Of a stretch of 44,797 nucleotides of DNA, positions 38,050-44,797 are shown in pieces (position 1 is the stretch's first letter; the number at the start of each line of letters is the position of its first letter). The notes beneath the pieces were generated by a model. The model was not told where the DNA came from and ran no database searches. It was given only the letters and a program-made list of their open reading frames with translations. Made by a program: the position numbers and the translations under genes. The stretch lies in the NCBI RefSeq assembly GCF_000350225.1, contig NW_005179292.1, positions 1 to 44,797 of the forward strand. Reading direction: 5' to 3'. The stretch comes from Chondrus crispus (lineage: Eukaryota; Rhodophyta; Florideophyceae; Gigartinales; Gigartinaceae).

Positions 38050-38411
38050 TGTCGTTGGAAACGATCTTCACTCCCGTCGCGCGAGGTGCTCGTCGTACAA
38101 TCGTCGAGCTGTTAAGGCTCGCGCGGGAGAGGCTGTGGAGAAAGAGGGGAACAGGATGTGCGATAGAGGGGTCTCTTCCCTTCTGTCGAAGCTACGCACA
38201 AAATGCCTTTACTTCAATAAACCCAACTACCTCCTCCACTAGTGATGAGGTTCGTACGCAGGTATATGTGGTGGACTCAGTCTCGTCGGCGCTAGTCGCC
38301 GACGGACTGAATGTAAATTTCTTACTATGTTTGAGTCGATCTCATTTCGACTAATATGTAACCAATCCTCTGTCGAGTATCCCGAATCTCCGAGGCCTCT
38401 TAACTTCGACA
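38050..38411 (-). repeat. 5' LTR of the copia element (362 bp)
   Basis: It runs from TGTCGTTGGAAACGA to TTAACTTCGACA on the plus strand and has the same length as 25792-26153. Both contain the CGTCGGCG...CGCCGACG stem (about 38286-38305) and TCGACA end. The primer-binding region beside it (38049 downwards: ATCCGGATTCCGGAT) shows no obvious TGG tRNA match. Confidence 0.9.
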
Positions 38412-38980
38412 AAATCATAGCCTGTGATAAAGAAAAGAGAATTGCGTTCACTCCCATTCTTTCTGTCAGCTCTCCAGAAAGCTGTCAGCTTCTCCCTGAT
38501 TATCAGCAACTAGCATCCACACGTGTTCTGTCTGTCAACGCATCCCAACTCATCCACATATGTCCGCTGTGATCACTCACAGGTGTTGCCGACTGAGGGT
38601 GTGTCTCAACAGGCTGGTTTTTGCTTGCCTTGCCCGGTTTTGCTGGGAATACTTTTAAATGATGTCAGTTTGTCAACAATCACATGCGTTTCTCTACACC
38701 CGCCAATGGCAGTTCTAACCGCTCTACATTAGACCTTTCGTGCAAACACCTGTCGCACACGAAATCACATTGATTCCTACAGTAAAAGTACTGCGCAATT
38801 GGAACTGATCCAGTATATCAGTACTTTCGAAATATTTGTATGAATACGTCGTATTGTCAGGTCCACTAGATCTGTTTTCGATCGACTTTGTCATAACCTG
38901 AGCTGTAATGATTTACGAAAATTATCGGTCCAGTTCAAAAAAGGGCGGTCTTTTACAATAGGCTCTGGTCTTTCGGAAAC
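38412..38980. other. No complete gene seen; possible upstream end of the copia target gene
   Basis: The first 46 bases continue, on the minus strand, a frame (GELTERMGVNAILFSLSQAM) that joins in phase across the copia target site to 25791. A TAG follows directly. The rest is A/T-rich and holds nothing recognisable. The left end of the transposase element should lie here, but I could not find its inverted repeat. Confidence 0.3.
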
Positions 38981-40351
38981 ATGTCAACATCGCACGCCCG
39001 CACAGCACCCCACCACACTAAAACCACACCAATCCACTCCCTCTCCCTCCTTGACCCCACACCTTTTCACAAGCGCCATAATATGGCATCTGTGACCCCC
39101 ACGCAGGCTGCAAGAGCTCTACTCCTGCTCTCCGATGCCGCCGTGGAGCGCCGTGCAGACCTGGAGGAGTATGCGTCAGACTCTGACGCCGTCGATACGG
39201 ACGATGAGGTGGAAAGTGAGTCCCCCATTTATGATCAGTTCTACGAAAAGGGGGGCGCTGCCGCCGTCATACAGATGACCAACTTCAGTCCGACAGAATT
39301 CCATTCCACTTGGTGCAGCCTGGAAAAGGCCATCAAAGAGAGGTACAATGCAGGGCGTGGACGCAAATGCTCCCATACTCCACGTGATGTCCTGTTTATG
39401 ACACTCTCTGTATTAAAACATGGAGGCCAATGGGACTTCTTGGCCAAGATGTTCAGTTTGAAAGGTCCTACGTTTGAGCGAATGATTATGAAATTTGTAG
39501 ACATAATCTCTTATCCGGTCTTCCATCACTATGTGGAATATCAAGGTAAGAAATGGAAAATGGCCGTATTGCAGAGCAAGAAAGTCGGGTTTAAAAACTA
39601 CCCTGTTGCGCGTTATGCCACTGATGTGACATTCCAGCAAAGTTTCCGCCCGAGTGGCAGCGTGGAGGAAGGCAAGCTGTACTATAGCGGGAAACATAAA
39701 TTGTATGGCTACAAGACTGAGGTCTCGGTATTGCCAAATGGCCTTGCTTTAGGTTGCAGCGCTCACGAGCCTGGGTCAGTGTCAGACTTAAAAATATTCG
39801 AGGCCATGCTACCCTTTCACTCGAAACAACTTCGCAAAGGTGAAGGGGAAGGTGAAAATGACATAGAGGATGATGGGCCCTTGTCGAATGAGTTCCCAAA
39901 CTATTGGGCTGTACTGTGCGATAAAGGATACTATGGGGCTAAGGAGTTCTGTCGTGTGATCCATCCGACCAAAAAACCGATCAATGGAACACTTACGCAA
40001 GCCGAGGTTTCTAATAACAGGCACATTTCAAGCGATAGAATTATAGTGGAAAACTTTTTTGGAAGGCTTTGTGGTCTTTGGAATGTCATGGCAGCGAAGT
40101 GGAAATGGAGTGAGGCGGGTTATGACAGTATTTTTCGTTTATGTGTGGGACTGACAAACTTTCATTTACACAAGAATCCTCTACGCGCTGAGGACTCCAA
40201 AATTTTGAGGACGATGAAGAACCGCCGCTATCATATAGCAGCATCTCAAATTCAAAAACGGCGCCAGGTGCAAAGGCGTTATCGCGAAAAGCGTCGTCGC
40301 CGAGTGGAGATGCAATTCAGATCCATCAACCACACAGATGAGTCCGACTAA
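38981..40351 (+). CDS. PIF/Harbinger-like DDE transposase (DDE_Tnp_4 type)
   Basis: An intact 456-residue ORF (alternative start Met35 at 39083). The N-terminus is low-complexity and acidic (SDSDAVDTDDEVESES). A helical region with FSPTEFHSTW and RDVLFMTLSVLKHGGQWDFLAKMF resembles the helix-turn-helix of this family. Catalytic candidates are D215 in ATDVTFQ, D314 in CDKGYYGAKEF and E357 in IIVENFFGRLCGLW, spacing 98 and 42 residues, with the VENFFGRL signature. A KRRQVQRRYREKRRRR tail looks like a nuclear signal. It is embedded in A/T-rich DNA. Inverted ends and a second (Myb-like) Harbinger ORF were not found. No stops, so it could be active or recently active. Confidence 0.85.
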   Translation: MSTSHARTAPHHTKTTPIHSLSLLDPTPFHKRHNMASVTPTQAARALLLLSDAAVERRADLEEYASDSDAVDTDDEVESESPIYDQFYEKGGAAAVIQMTNFSPTEFHSTWCSLEKAIKERYNAGRGRKCSHTPRDVLFMTLSVLKHGGQWDFLAKMFSLKGPTFERMIMKFVDIISYPVFHHYVEYQGKKWKMAVLQSKKVGFKNYPVARYATDVTFQQSFRPSGSVEEGKLYYSGKHKLYGYKTEVSVLPNGLALGCSAHEPGSVSDLKIFEAMLPFHSKQLRKGEGEGENDIEDDGPLSNEFPNYWAVLCDKGYYGAKEFCRVIHPTKKPINGTLTQAEVSNNRHISSDRIIVENFFGRLCGLWNVMAAKWKWSEAGYDSIFRLCVGLTNFHLHKNPLRAEDSKILRTMKNRRYHIAASQIQKRRQVQRRYREKRRRRVEMQFRSINHTDESD

Positions 40352-40417
40352 AACTACATCTCGTGCGTGTCTCGGACGCTTCACTGATTGTGCGTGCAAC
40401 TTGCCCTTTGCTCTCTT

Positions 40418-40966
40418 TCATAAACGTAGTGCGTAAACGCCGTAACCATGATCCCAGCACGCCTGAATGTCCACACGCGAAAACACAATCCCCTCTTTCG
40501 TCGTCCGGGTAGCACAACTCTCCAGGCCTGCCCCTTGGCCGTGCACTTCGCGGCCGCCGTCGCCTTGGTCCTGCAGATCCTGCAGCCGCGCTACGCCCGC
40601 GTCGTCTTCTTCCACCTCCGCCTTCTCGGCTCCCTTGCTGCCCTCTTGTGCACAGGCTTTTGTGTGCGCCGCCCAGGGCGCCGCCCTGCTTAGCGCCGCC
40701 TCCGCCGCCTGCAGGGGGCGTGCGATGCGCTCCGCGGTGACTGCGTCGCACGGGAAGGCCAGGTCTGCCCGCAGCGCAGCCAAGAGCTCCGCGGCGCGCT
40801 GTTGTACGTCCGCCGGGCCGGACGACGTCGGGTCCGAGAGGTTGGACTGGTCCGTGAGGCCCGCGGCGGTCAGCTGGGCGCGCGCGTCGGACACCGCCTC
40901 CGCAGGGGTCTGGCCGAAATCGGATATGTGCTCCCGCACGATCGCGTCGAAGGTGCTCTGCAGCAC
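40418..40966 (-). pseudogene. ARMC6-like armadillo protein, N-terminal fragment
   Basis: The frame reads VLQSTFDAIVREHISDFGQ, TPAEAVSDARAQLTAAGLTD, SNLSD, then AAELLAALRADLA and RIARPLQAAEAALSRAAPWAAHTKACAQEG. The start matches the conserved N-terminus of ARMC6 proteins (F-D--VRE-I--F---PEEAV--A--QF---G--LSN). There is no ATG: the frame opens upstream of a pyrimidine-rich CAG at about 40985, so this may be an exon after an intron. Past KACAQEG no armadillo repeats appear, and the frame ends YALRL-stop next to the transposase, so the gene is truncated. GC content is far above the neighbours. Confidence 0.5.
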
Positions 40967-40989
40967 TTGCCGGCTGGACCCGGGAGTCG

Positions 40990-41210
40990 GGGAGGCATGT
41001 GGGGGAGGAACTGGGCAGGGAGAGTACTGGAAGGGTGAGTGAGGGCCGGGACGGACGGGAAAGGGGCAAATGCTGGCGGGTCAGATGGATGGGTGTAGTG
41101 CGCATGAGGAGCGGCGGGAGTTGGGCGGAAGTGGGCGGCGAAGTGGCGGGGGGGAGAGTGAGAAGGGTGGCACTGTGTGGTGCACCTGGAAATAGGGGGT
41201 GTGTTCACAC
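40990..41210. other. GC-rich, purine-rich (plus strand) stretch, no gene fixed
   Basis: This continues the GC-rich island of the ARMC6-like fragment. The minus strand is C/T-rich and may be intron or leader of that gene. No further exon was recognised. Confidence 0.3.
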
Positions 41211-41238
41211 AGACAACAGCTCACATGAGCTGTTGTCT
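41211..41238. other. 13-bp perfect inverted repeat
   Basis: AGACAACAGCTCA (41211-41223) and TGAGCTGTTGTCT (41226-41238) are perfect inverted copies around CA. It lies just outside the ARMC6-like GC island. Role unknown. Confidence 0.7.
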
Positions 41239-41239
41239 C

Positions 41240-42057
41240 TCACGCGGGCGGATGGGAGAGGGAGGTGGCGGATTTCGGGTGCGTCTCTTGCGGAAGATTT
41301 TTGGAAGAGCCGAATGGTTGTGGAACGGAACAATAGTGATATCAGTTTACAGTTGCCCATGTTCTAGTTTATCATAACGAAATTTTCGAAAAGACTGAGG
41401 ATGGCCAATGATTATCAAGAAACTTCGTAAAGACCAAGTGCATACATATTTTACCTTTGTTCTGCATGTGAAGTAAATCTTGCTGCACGCAGCGAGGATC
41501 TGCGTTTGAGATCTATTATGAATTTGAAATCTTCACGGCTTTAAGTACGGGCCTGCGTCTGTTGGGAGAATCATCTGAGGTAGTCGAGCTTGAGTTTGAA
41601 TTACACAGCAGCTCGCTCTTACTGAGTACACTGGGGTGCGGCATACAGCTCCTTACCACCGTGGTAGGTCATCCATCAGCATCATCCTACTGTAGCCAAA
41701 CGAGTATCTGGGATCTGCGCTGCAGCTATCGACCTCGTACTGAAGGGTGAGAACACATCCTCTGTCAATAAATATGCTAGGATGATGTTTCATATAAGGG
41801 ACTGTTCCATGGGGGCCGTTGCGAATTCTCCGTAAGCTGGTCGGATGAGCTTCAGTACTCAGCCGGGTAAGAGAGCATGTTTAGTGCCATTGCAAAATGG
41901 CTTGGGGATGAGATTCGTTGCAGCCGGAGATGAGATTTTGGGTTACCAAGTGCGGAGAGGATGAGGCGATTGGATATCATACAACTCGAGATGCCAATCT
42001 ACACGTGTAGGAACCTCCAAACATCTCCCGAAATGGTACACTAATTACATACCGTCC
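41240..42057. other. No gene seen
   Basis: About 800 bp with only short frames. No RNA or transposon feature supported. Confidence 0.35.
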
Positions 42058-42237
42058 ATACCGCTCAATAGTGCAAAACCGTTCTATGCGGTTAAATACT
42101 GCACTATTGGCGTATTGCATTACTTTAGGGAAGATCTCGCCGACAACTTTCTCAGCATAGCTTTACTTGAAGAAAAGTACGCTGCACACGTGTCGAAAGT
42201 CGTGACAAGCGGCTTTGACCTGCACTATTGACGGTAT
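42058..42237. mobile_element. Possible 180-bp MITE with ATACCG(C)TCAATAGTGCA ends
   Basis: ATACCGCTCAATAGTGCA at 42058-42075 is inverted, with a 1-base indel, as TGCACTATTGACGGTAT at 42221-42237. Further TGCACTATTG copies lie at 42100 and about 42253. AACCG...CGGTT forms an inner stem. No target duplication was resolved. It could also be a cluster of protein-binding repeats. Confidence 0.4.
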
Positions 42238-42239
42238 GC

Positions 42240-42728
42240 ACTAATCGAAACTGCACTATTGAGGAGGTACTCTCTGTAGTAACGAACGGCACCTCTCGAA
42301 AGTACAATAATCAGAGAGGCCCTCAGTATCTCGAAAAACATGAGCATCATACCCGACTAGTCATGTAGTCTCCTGCCGCAATTGTGCGGCTCTGTCATGA
42401 CTCTCGTCAATTTACAGTATTCCATGAGTGGAGGAAGTTTTGCTTGTACCGTTACCTCCAGCAAGACTACTGGTTTAATGAAACACTCAACTACGGCATC
42501 CACAGCACATATACTGTACTGTTCTGTACTTACTGGAAACACGTACGGTATGGATCCGAGCACAGGTCTGGAGAACATTCATACAGAATCTGGTCCTGTG
42601 GATTGTTTCGCAATTCTCCCTTACAGCTGTTTTTCGAGCTATTTAGAAGATTCATTTTCGATATGCAGTATTCGTAATTTCTAATGTAAATCACATAGCT
42701 GTAACCAGCGGCTGACAACGCCGCACGC
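42240..42728. other. No gene supported
   Basis: Two overlapping plus-strand frames of about 100 codons start near 42382, but neither has protein-like features. Confidence 0.3.
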
Positions 42729-42794
42729 ACACCTGCTTGCAGGTGTTCACAACTTGCTCTAGAGAGCAGGTTGTGAGAGCAGAGATCTGCTCTC
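42729..42794. other. Three back-to-back hairpins
   Basis: ACACCTGC-TT-GCAGGTGT (42729-42746); TCACAACTTGCTCT with AGAGCAGGTTGTGA (42747-42760 with 42763-42776, one G-T pair); and GAGAGCAGA-GA-TCTGCTCTC (42775-42794). Together they fill 66 bases almost without gaps. They fall in non-coding DNA. Confidence 0.7.
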
Positions 42795-43114
42795 TGCCTT
42801 GTCAAGCTTGAAAAGCCCGGGCTAATGCAAACAGGTTCCCCTGTAGAAGTTCAACGTAACACAACTAACCCATCTTTTACACAGCCCGCAGCGAATACTA
42901 AGTCCAAGATGGAGTCAACAAAAAAGACTAAATATAATGCAGAGTCATAAGAACGCACTAAATTATCGACGAGACACAACAACGAAGAAAAAATAAAATC
43001 AAAAGGTGCCACAAGCAACGGCCGTCGCTTCTGCGCTCTTTGAACAACAGCACTCTACATATGTTGCCCTTGCAATTAGACTGCTTGTTGGATACCAGAT
43101 GAATCTTATCGCCG
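42795..43114. other. No gene seen
   Basis: A-rich plus-strand sequence without open frames or repeats of note. Confidence 0.35.
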
Positions 43115-43375
43115 TCATTGGCAAAACGGTTTAACTCTTCGTCTGGTACTAGAAAGTACAGCCATGCATGGAGGCAAATATTCCAATTCGAAAATTAAAC
43201 CGCGCGGAAAATTCTCCATCTCGGGCCTTGCCCTTTGCGCAAACTTTTGGAGGTCCACCTCTGGTTTCAATTCAATGACGCAATGGTGCTCATCCTTGTC
43301 ACTTAAAAACAGCATTTCGCTGCGTCCACATATGAGGCTAAGCGCAATTGTAGCCATGCATTGCATGCAACTCAC
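43115..43375 (-). CDS. Hypothetical short ORF, possible exon or gene fragment
   Basis: 86 codons. The product (ALSLICGRSEMLFLSDKDEHH, VIELKPEVDLQKFAQRARPEM, FPRGLIFELEYLPPCMAVL) has a globular, protein-like composition unusual for chance frames in A/T-rich DNA. Family not recognised. It lies 200 bp downstream of another minus-strand frame in a different phase, so both may be remnants of one gene. Confidence 0.3.
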   Translation of the reverse strand: MSCMQCMATIALSLICGRSEMLFLSDKDEHHCVIELKPEVDLQKFAQRARPEMENFPRGLIFELEYLPPCMAVLSSTRRRVKPFCQ

Positions 43376-43575
43376 AGGTTAGCTTCACGGCGTGTTGTTT
43401 GATTTTGCATAGCTCAAGACTGGAGCGCCTCTCAGCCTTAAATTACCTTTCCTTTCATATGATATGCATGTCAGATTTGCATCATGTGGGACATATCATC
43501 ACCCATTGCTTCCTCTCTTAAGAAAACTGGGAACGACAGTCCTGGGTCCATGTTTGTCACATATACGATACAGAT

Positions 43576-43872
43576 TTACTGGAATATCATTTTTCCAAAG
43601 TACAGTACGAGGAGTTGTGAGCAATGATAGTCGCAGAAATTTAACAGGCAACAGTATTGCATTTTCGAAAAGCTATCCCCCAAACTGAAGAAGGATGGCA
43701 CGTTATCAATAGAATACGGCTTGTTTACTCTCTTTGCAGCTATCTCGAGTGCTTCGTGCATTCGCATTGAGAGAACTGAAGTGAAGTTGATGCTCCCGAT
43801 GAGATGTTGTTTTTGGGGCTCAGAGCGCCGCTCAAAAACCCATTTTATGTATTGCTTTATCATACCTGTCAC
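43576..43872 (-). CDS. Hypothetical short ORF, possible exon or gene fragment
   Basis: 98 codons. The first two thirds (MIKQYIKWVFERRSEPQKQ, LSMRMHEALEIAAKRVNKP, DNVPSFFSLGDSFSK) look like genuine protein, and the last third is Cys/Leu-rich and less so. No family recognised. Confidence 0.3.
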   Translation of the reverse strand: MTGMIKQYIKWVFERRSEPQKQHLIGSINFTSVLSMRMHEALEIAAKRVNKPYSIDNVPSFFSLGDSFSKMQYCCLLNFCDYHCSQLLVLYFGKMIFQ

Positions 43873-44167
43873 GTCCCTTGCGGGAACAACGAGCGCACCT
43901 CAAGACTTATCTTAAGAATTCCAAGGAGATTGTGATACGCTTAAACGTTTTCTGTGAATGGTGAGTGGTACATACGGCAGAAGAAAAGGGACGACAGTCG
44001 TGGAAGATACTGTAACAGTTAGTAGTGTAGGGGGGCAAACGGTGAATAAAAACACTTGGTTCGTTGGGGCGTAAATTGTGAAGAGTCGAATCATGGTTAG
44101 GCTCGAAGCAAGATGCGAAAGTGAGTGACGGGGTTGATTACATTTGCAAGTTATAAAAGCGAGAGGT

Positions 44168-44216
44168 GTTGGCCTCGTCCTGCGACGAGGCTATACCAAC
44201 AAAAAAAAAAAAAAAA
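44168..44216 (+). other. Stem-loop followed by a 16-A tract
   Basis: GTTGG (44168-44172) pairs with CCAAC (44196-44200), and CCTCGTC (44173-44179) pairs with GACGAGG (44184-44190) around TGCG. Sixteen A residues follow at 44201-44216, 13 bp from the stop of the minus-strand gene. It may be the 3' end of a small retroposed RNA on the plus strand, or a U-rich 3'-UTR element of the minus-strand gene. Confidence 0.5.
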
Positions 44217-44229
44217 GGGCCAAGCGTTT

Positions 44230-44797
44230 CTAAGGCGGTTCCGTGCGACTGTTAGGTGCGTCTACTTGGATAGCCTCGAAGACGGTGCGCCACCTCTCCG
44301 GGGTAGGCTTCCCGCCCTCCTTATGAACGATACAAAGATCTAAATTGTTCGAGGTGTCCCAGCCGGCGGCAACGGCCAAGGCCATCGCGGCAGCCTCTCT
44401 GCTTAAAGTACCTGACATAGTATCGCCTTTCTCGACGGCGACATCGAGGCAGTTGTCGTCCGGCTCCTCCTTCGCGGCGCCAATATTAGAGTGCGGGGCG
44501 CCAATCAATCTTCCTGGCCTCAGAATAGCGTAAGCACACTGCAGGCGGCTCGCGGCGTCAACAACATGCATCTCACCCCTACGCTTTGCGTCGAGGACGC
44601 CGAAAGCGTTGAGAATGAAAAACGGGAAGGACCTCGCGCGGGCGGTGCCGATGGAGGACATGAGGACGACGCGGCGGATGGCGGCGGGGTCGAGCGCGGC
44701 GACGAGCGAACGGACGGCGACATCGTCGATGGCGTTGGGTGTGTTCCCGCCGGCCCACGCGCGGGTGGGGAAGGCGGTGGTGCCGAGGCAGATGACG
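44230..44797 (-). CDS. NAD(P)-binding SDR-like (NmrA/atypical) protein, 5' end outside window
   Basis: The frame enters at the window edge and is open to a TAA at 44232-44230 (188 codons). It reads VICLGTTAFPTRAWAGGNTP, AIDDVAVRSLVAALD, IRRVVLMSSIGTARARSFPF, AKRRGE, CAYAILRPGRLIGAPHSN, then SREAAAMALAVAAGWDTSNN and LDLCIVHKEGGKPTPERWR. VVLMSSIG and YAILRPGRLIG are the central strand-loop and YxxxRP motifs of atypical SDRs of the NAD_binding_10 kind. The glycine-rich nucleotide loop should lie upstream, outside the window. The substrate cannot be told. GC-rich, intron-free here and without lesions, it is the best candidate for a functional host gene in the window. A plastid role, as for TIC62-like relatives, is only a guess. 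Confidence 0.75.
   Translation of the reverse strand, partial: VICLGTTAFPTRAWAGGNTPNAIDDVAVRSLVAALDPAAIRRVVLMSSIGTARARSFPFFILNAFGVLDAKRRGEMHVVDAASRLQCAYAILRPGRLIGAPHSNIGAAKEEPDDNCLDVAVEKGDTMSGTLSREAAAMALAVAAGWDTSNNLDLCIVHKEGGKPTPERWRTVFEAIQVDAPNSRTEPP

Larger units (their letters stand above)
25792..38411 (-). mobile_element. Ty1/copia retrotransposon, degenerate, with nested insertions
   Basis: Two direct 362-bp LTRs (25792-26153 and 38050-38411) bound the element. In minus orientation the order is gag (37976-36168), protease (35976-35494), integrase (35412-34300), RT N-terminus (to 33943), a nested 5483-bp insertion (28455-33937), RT C-terminus and RNase H (28449-27250), an antisense cysteine-protease-like frame (26383-27231, +), PPT and 3' LTR. 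Integrase before RT is the diagnostic copia order. Flanks GAATC (25787-25791) and AAATC (38412-38416) look like a target duplication with one change. By eye the LTRs differ at roughly 5-8% of positions, and all genes carry stops, so the copy is old. Confidence 0.9.

Noticed and set aside
42107..42121. GGCGTATTGCATTAC resembling the right end of the 28455-33937 insertion
   Set aside because: The match is short, no matching left end or 5-bp duplication was seen, and the site lies inside the MITE-like repeat.
42382..42684. Two overlapping frames of about 100 codons
   Set aside because: Same interval open in two phases, Ser/Thr/Cys-rich without motifs, no partner on either side.
1..44797. tRNA and rRNA genes
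   Set aside because: I looked for cloverleaf arms, B-box-like GGTTCGA motifs and rRNA core sequence on both strands by eye and found nothing convincing. A tRNAscan-SE and Infernal run would settle this.

Overview
This is a eukaryotic, transposon-dominated window with no sign of bacterial or phage organisation. There are no operons, ribosome binding sites, tRNA, rRNA or CRISPR. The host fragments are a short-chain dehydrogenase-like gene at the right edge, a broken N-acetylglucosaminyltransferase I (GnT-I) and a piece that looks like an ARMC6 armadillo protein. Together with intron-poor frames and a nest of Ty3, copia, Helitron, LINE and DDE elements, they fit a red alga of the Chondrus type best. 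That assignment is inference, because no ribosomal or organellar marker is present.

Left block (1-14290): two GC-rich Ty3/gypsy chromodomain-type elements of one family, joined tail to tail. Element A (+) contributes its 3' end: an antisense gene reading leftwards (2098 to 1), a hairpin plus polypurine tract, and a 3' LTR (2284-2930). Element B (-) contributes a 5' LTR (13698-14290), gag (11059-13620), pol with a chromodomain (6359-10912), a small possible ORF, an array of GC-rich hairpins (4860-5565) and an antisense gene (2931-4604) that starts abruptly at the end of the element A LTR. Protein homology between the two antisense genes runs right up to that junction, so A appears to have jumped into the antisense gene of B. 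The rest of B should lie left of the window. The antisense protein matches nothing I recognise, yet it is conserved in both copies.

Middle block (14291-25791): AT-richer DNA. It holds a region of TCACAAAA-type subterminal repeats, a Harbinger-like MITE (15796-16183) and a decayed Helitron helicase on the minus strand (about 16500-20060). The Helitron is split by a solo LTR of the same Ty3 family (18425-19620), with a perfect 5-bp target duplication. Beyond it come a 17-bp minisatellite, a GnT-I pseudogene (21532-22095) and two decayed unidentified genes.

Copia block (25792-38411): an old Ty1/copia element on the minus strand with two 362-bp LTRs. Gag, protease, integrase, RT and RNase H are all broken by stops and frameshifts. 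Its RT is interrupted by a 5483-bp insertion (28455-33937) with 11-bp inverted termini and a perfect CGAAC target duplication. That insertion is itself split by a LINE (APE endonuclease, RT, RNase H). Between the copia RNase H and its 3' LTR, an antisense frame (+, about 26383-27231) looks like a papain-type cysteine protease. Antisense genes at the same position in two unrelated LTR families are the most interesting signal in the window.

Right block (38412-44797): an intact PIF/Harbinger-like DDE transposase (38981-40351), the ARMC6-like fragment (40418-40966), several palindromes and hairpins, two short unidentified frames, and the 3' part of an NAD(P)-binding SDR-like host gene (44230-44797) that runs off the window.
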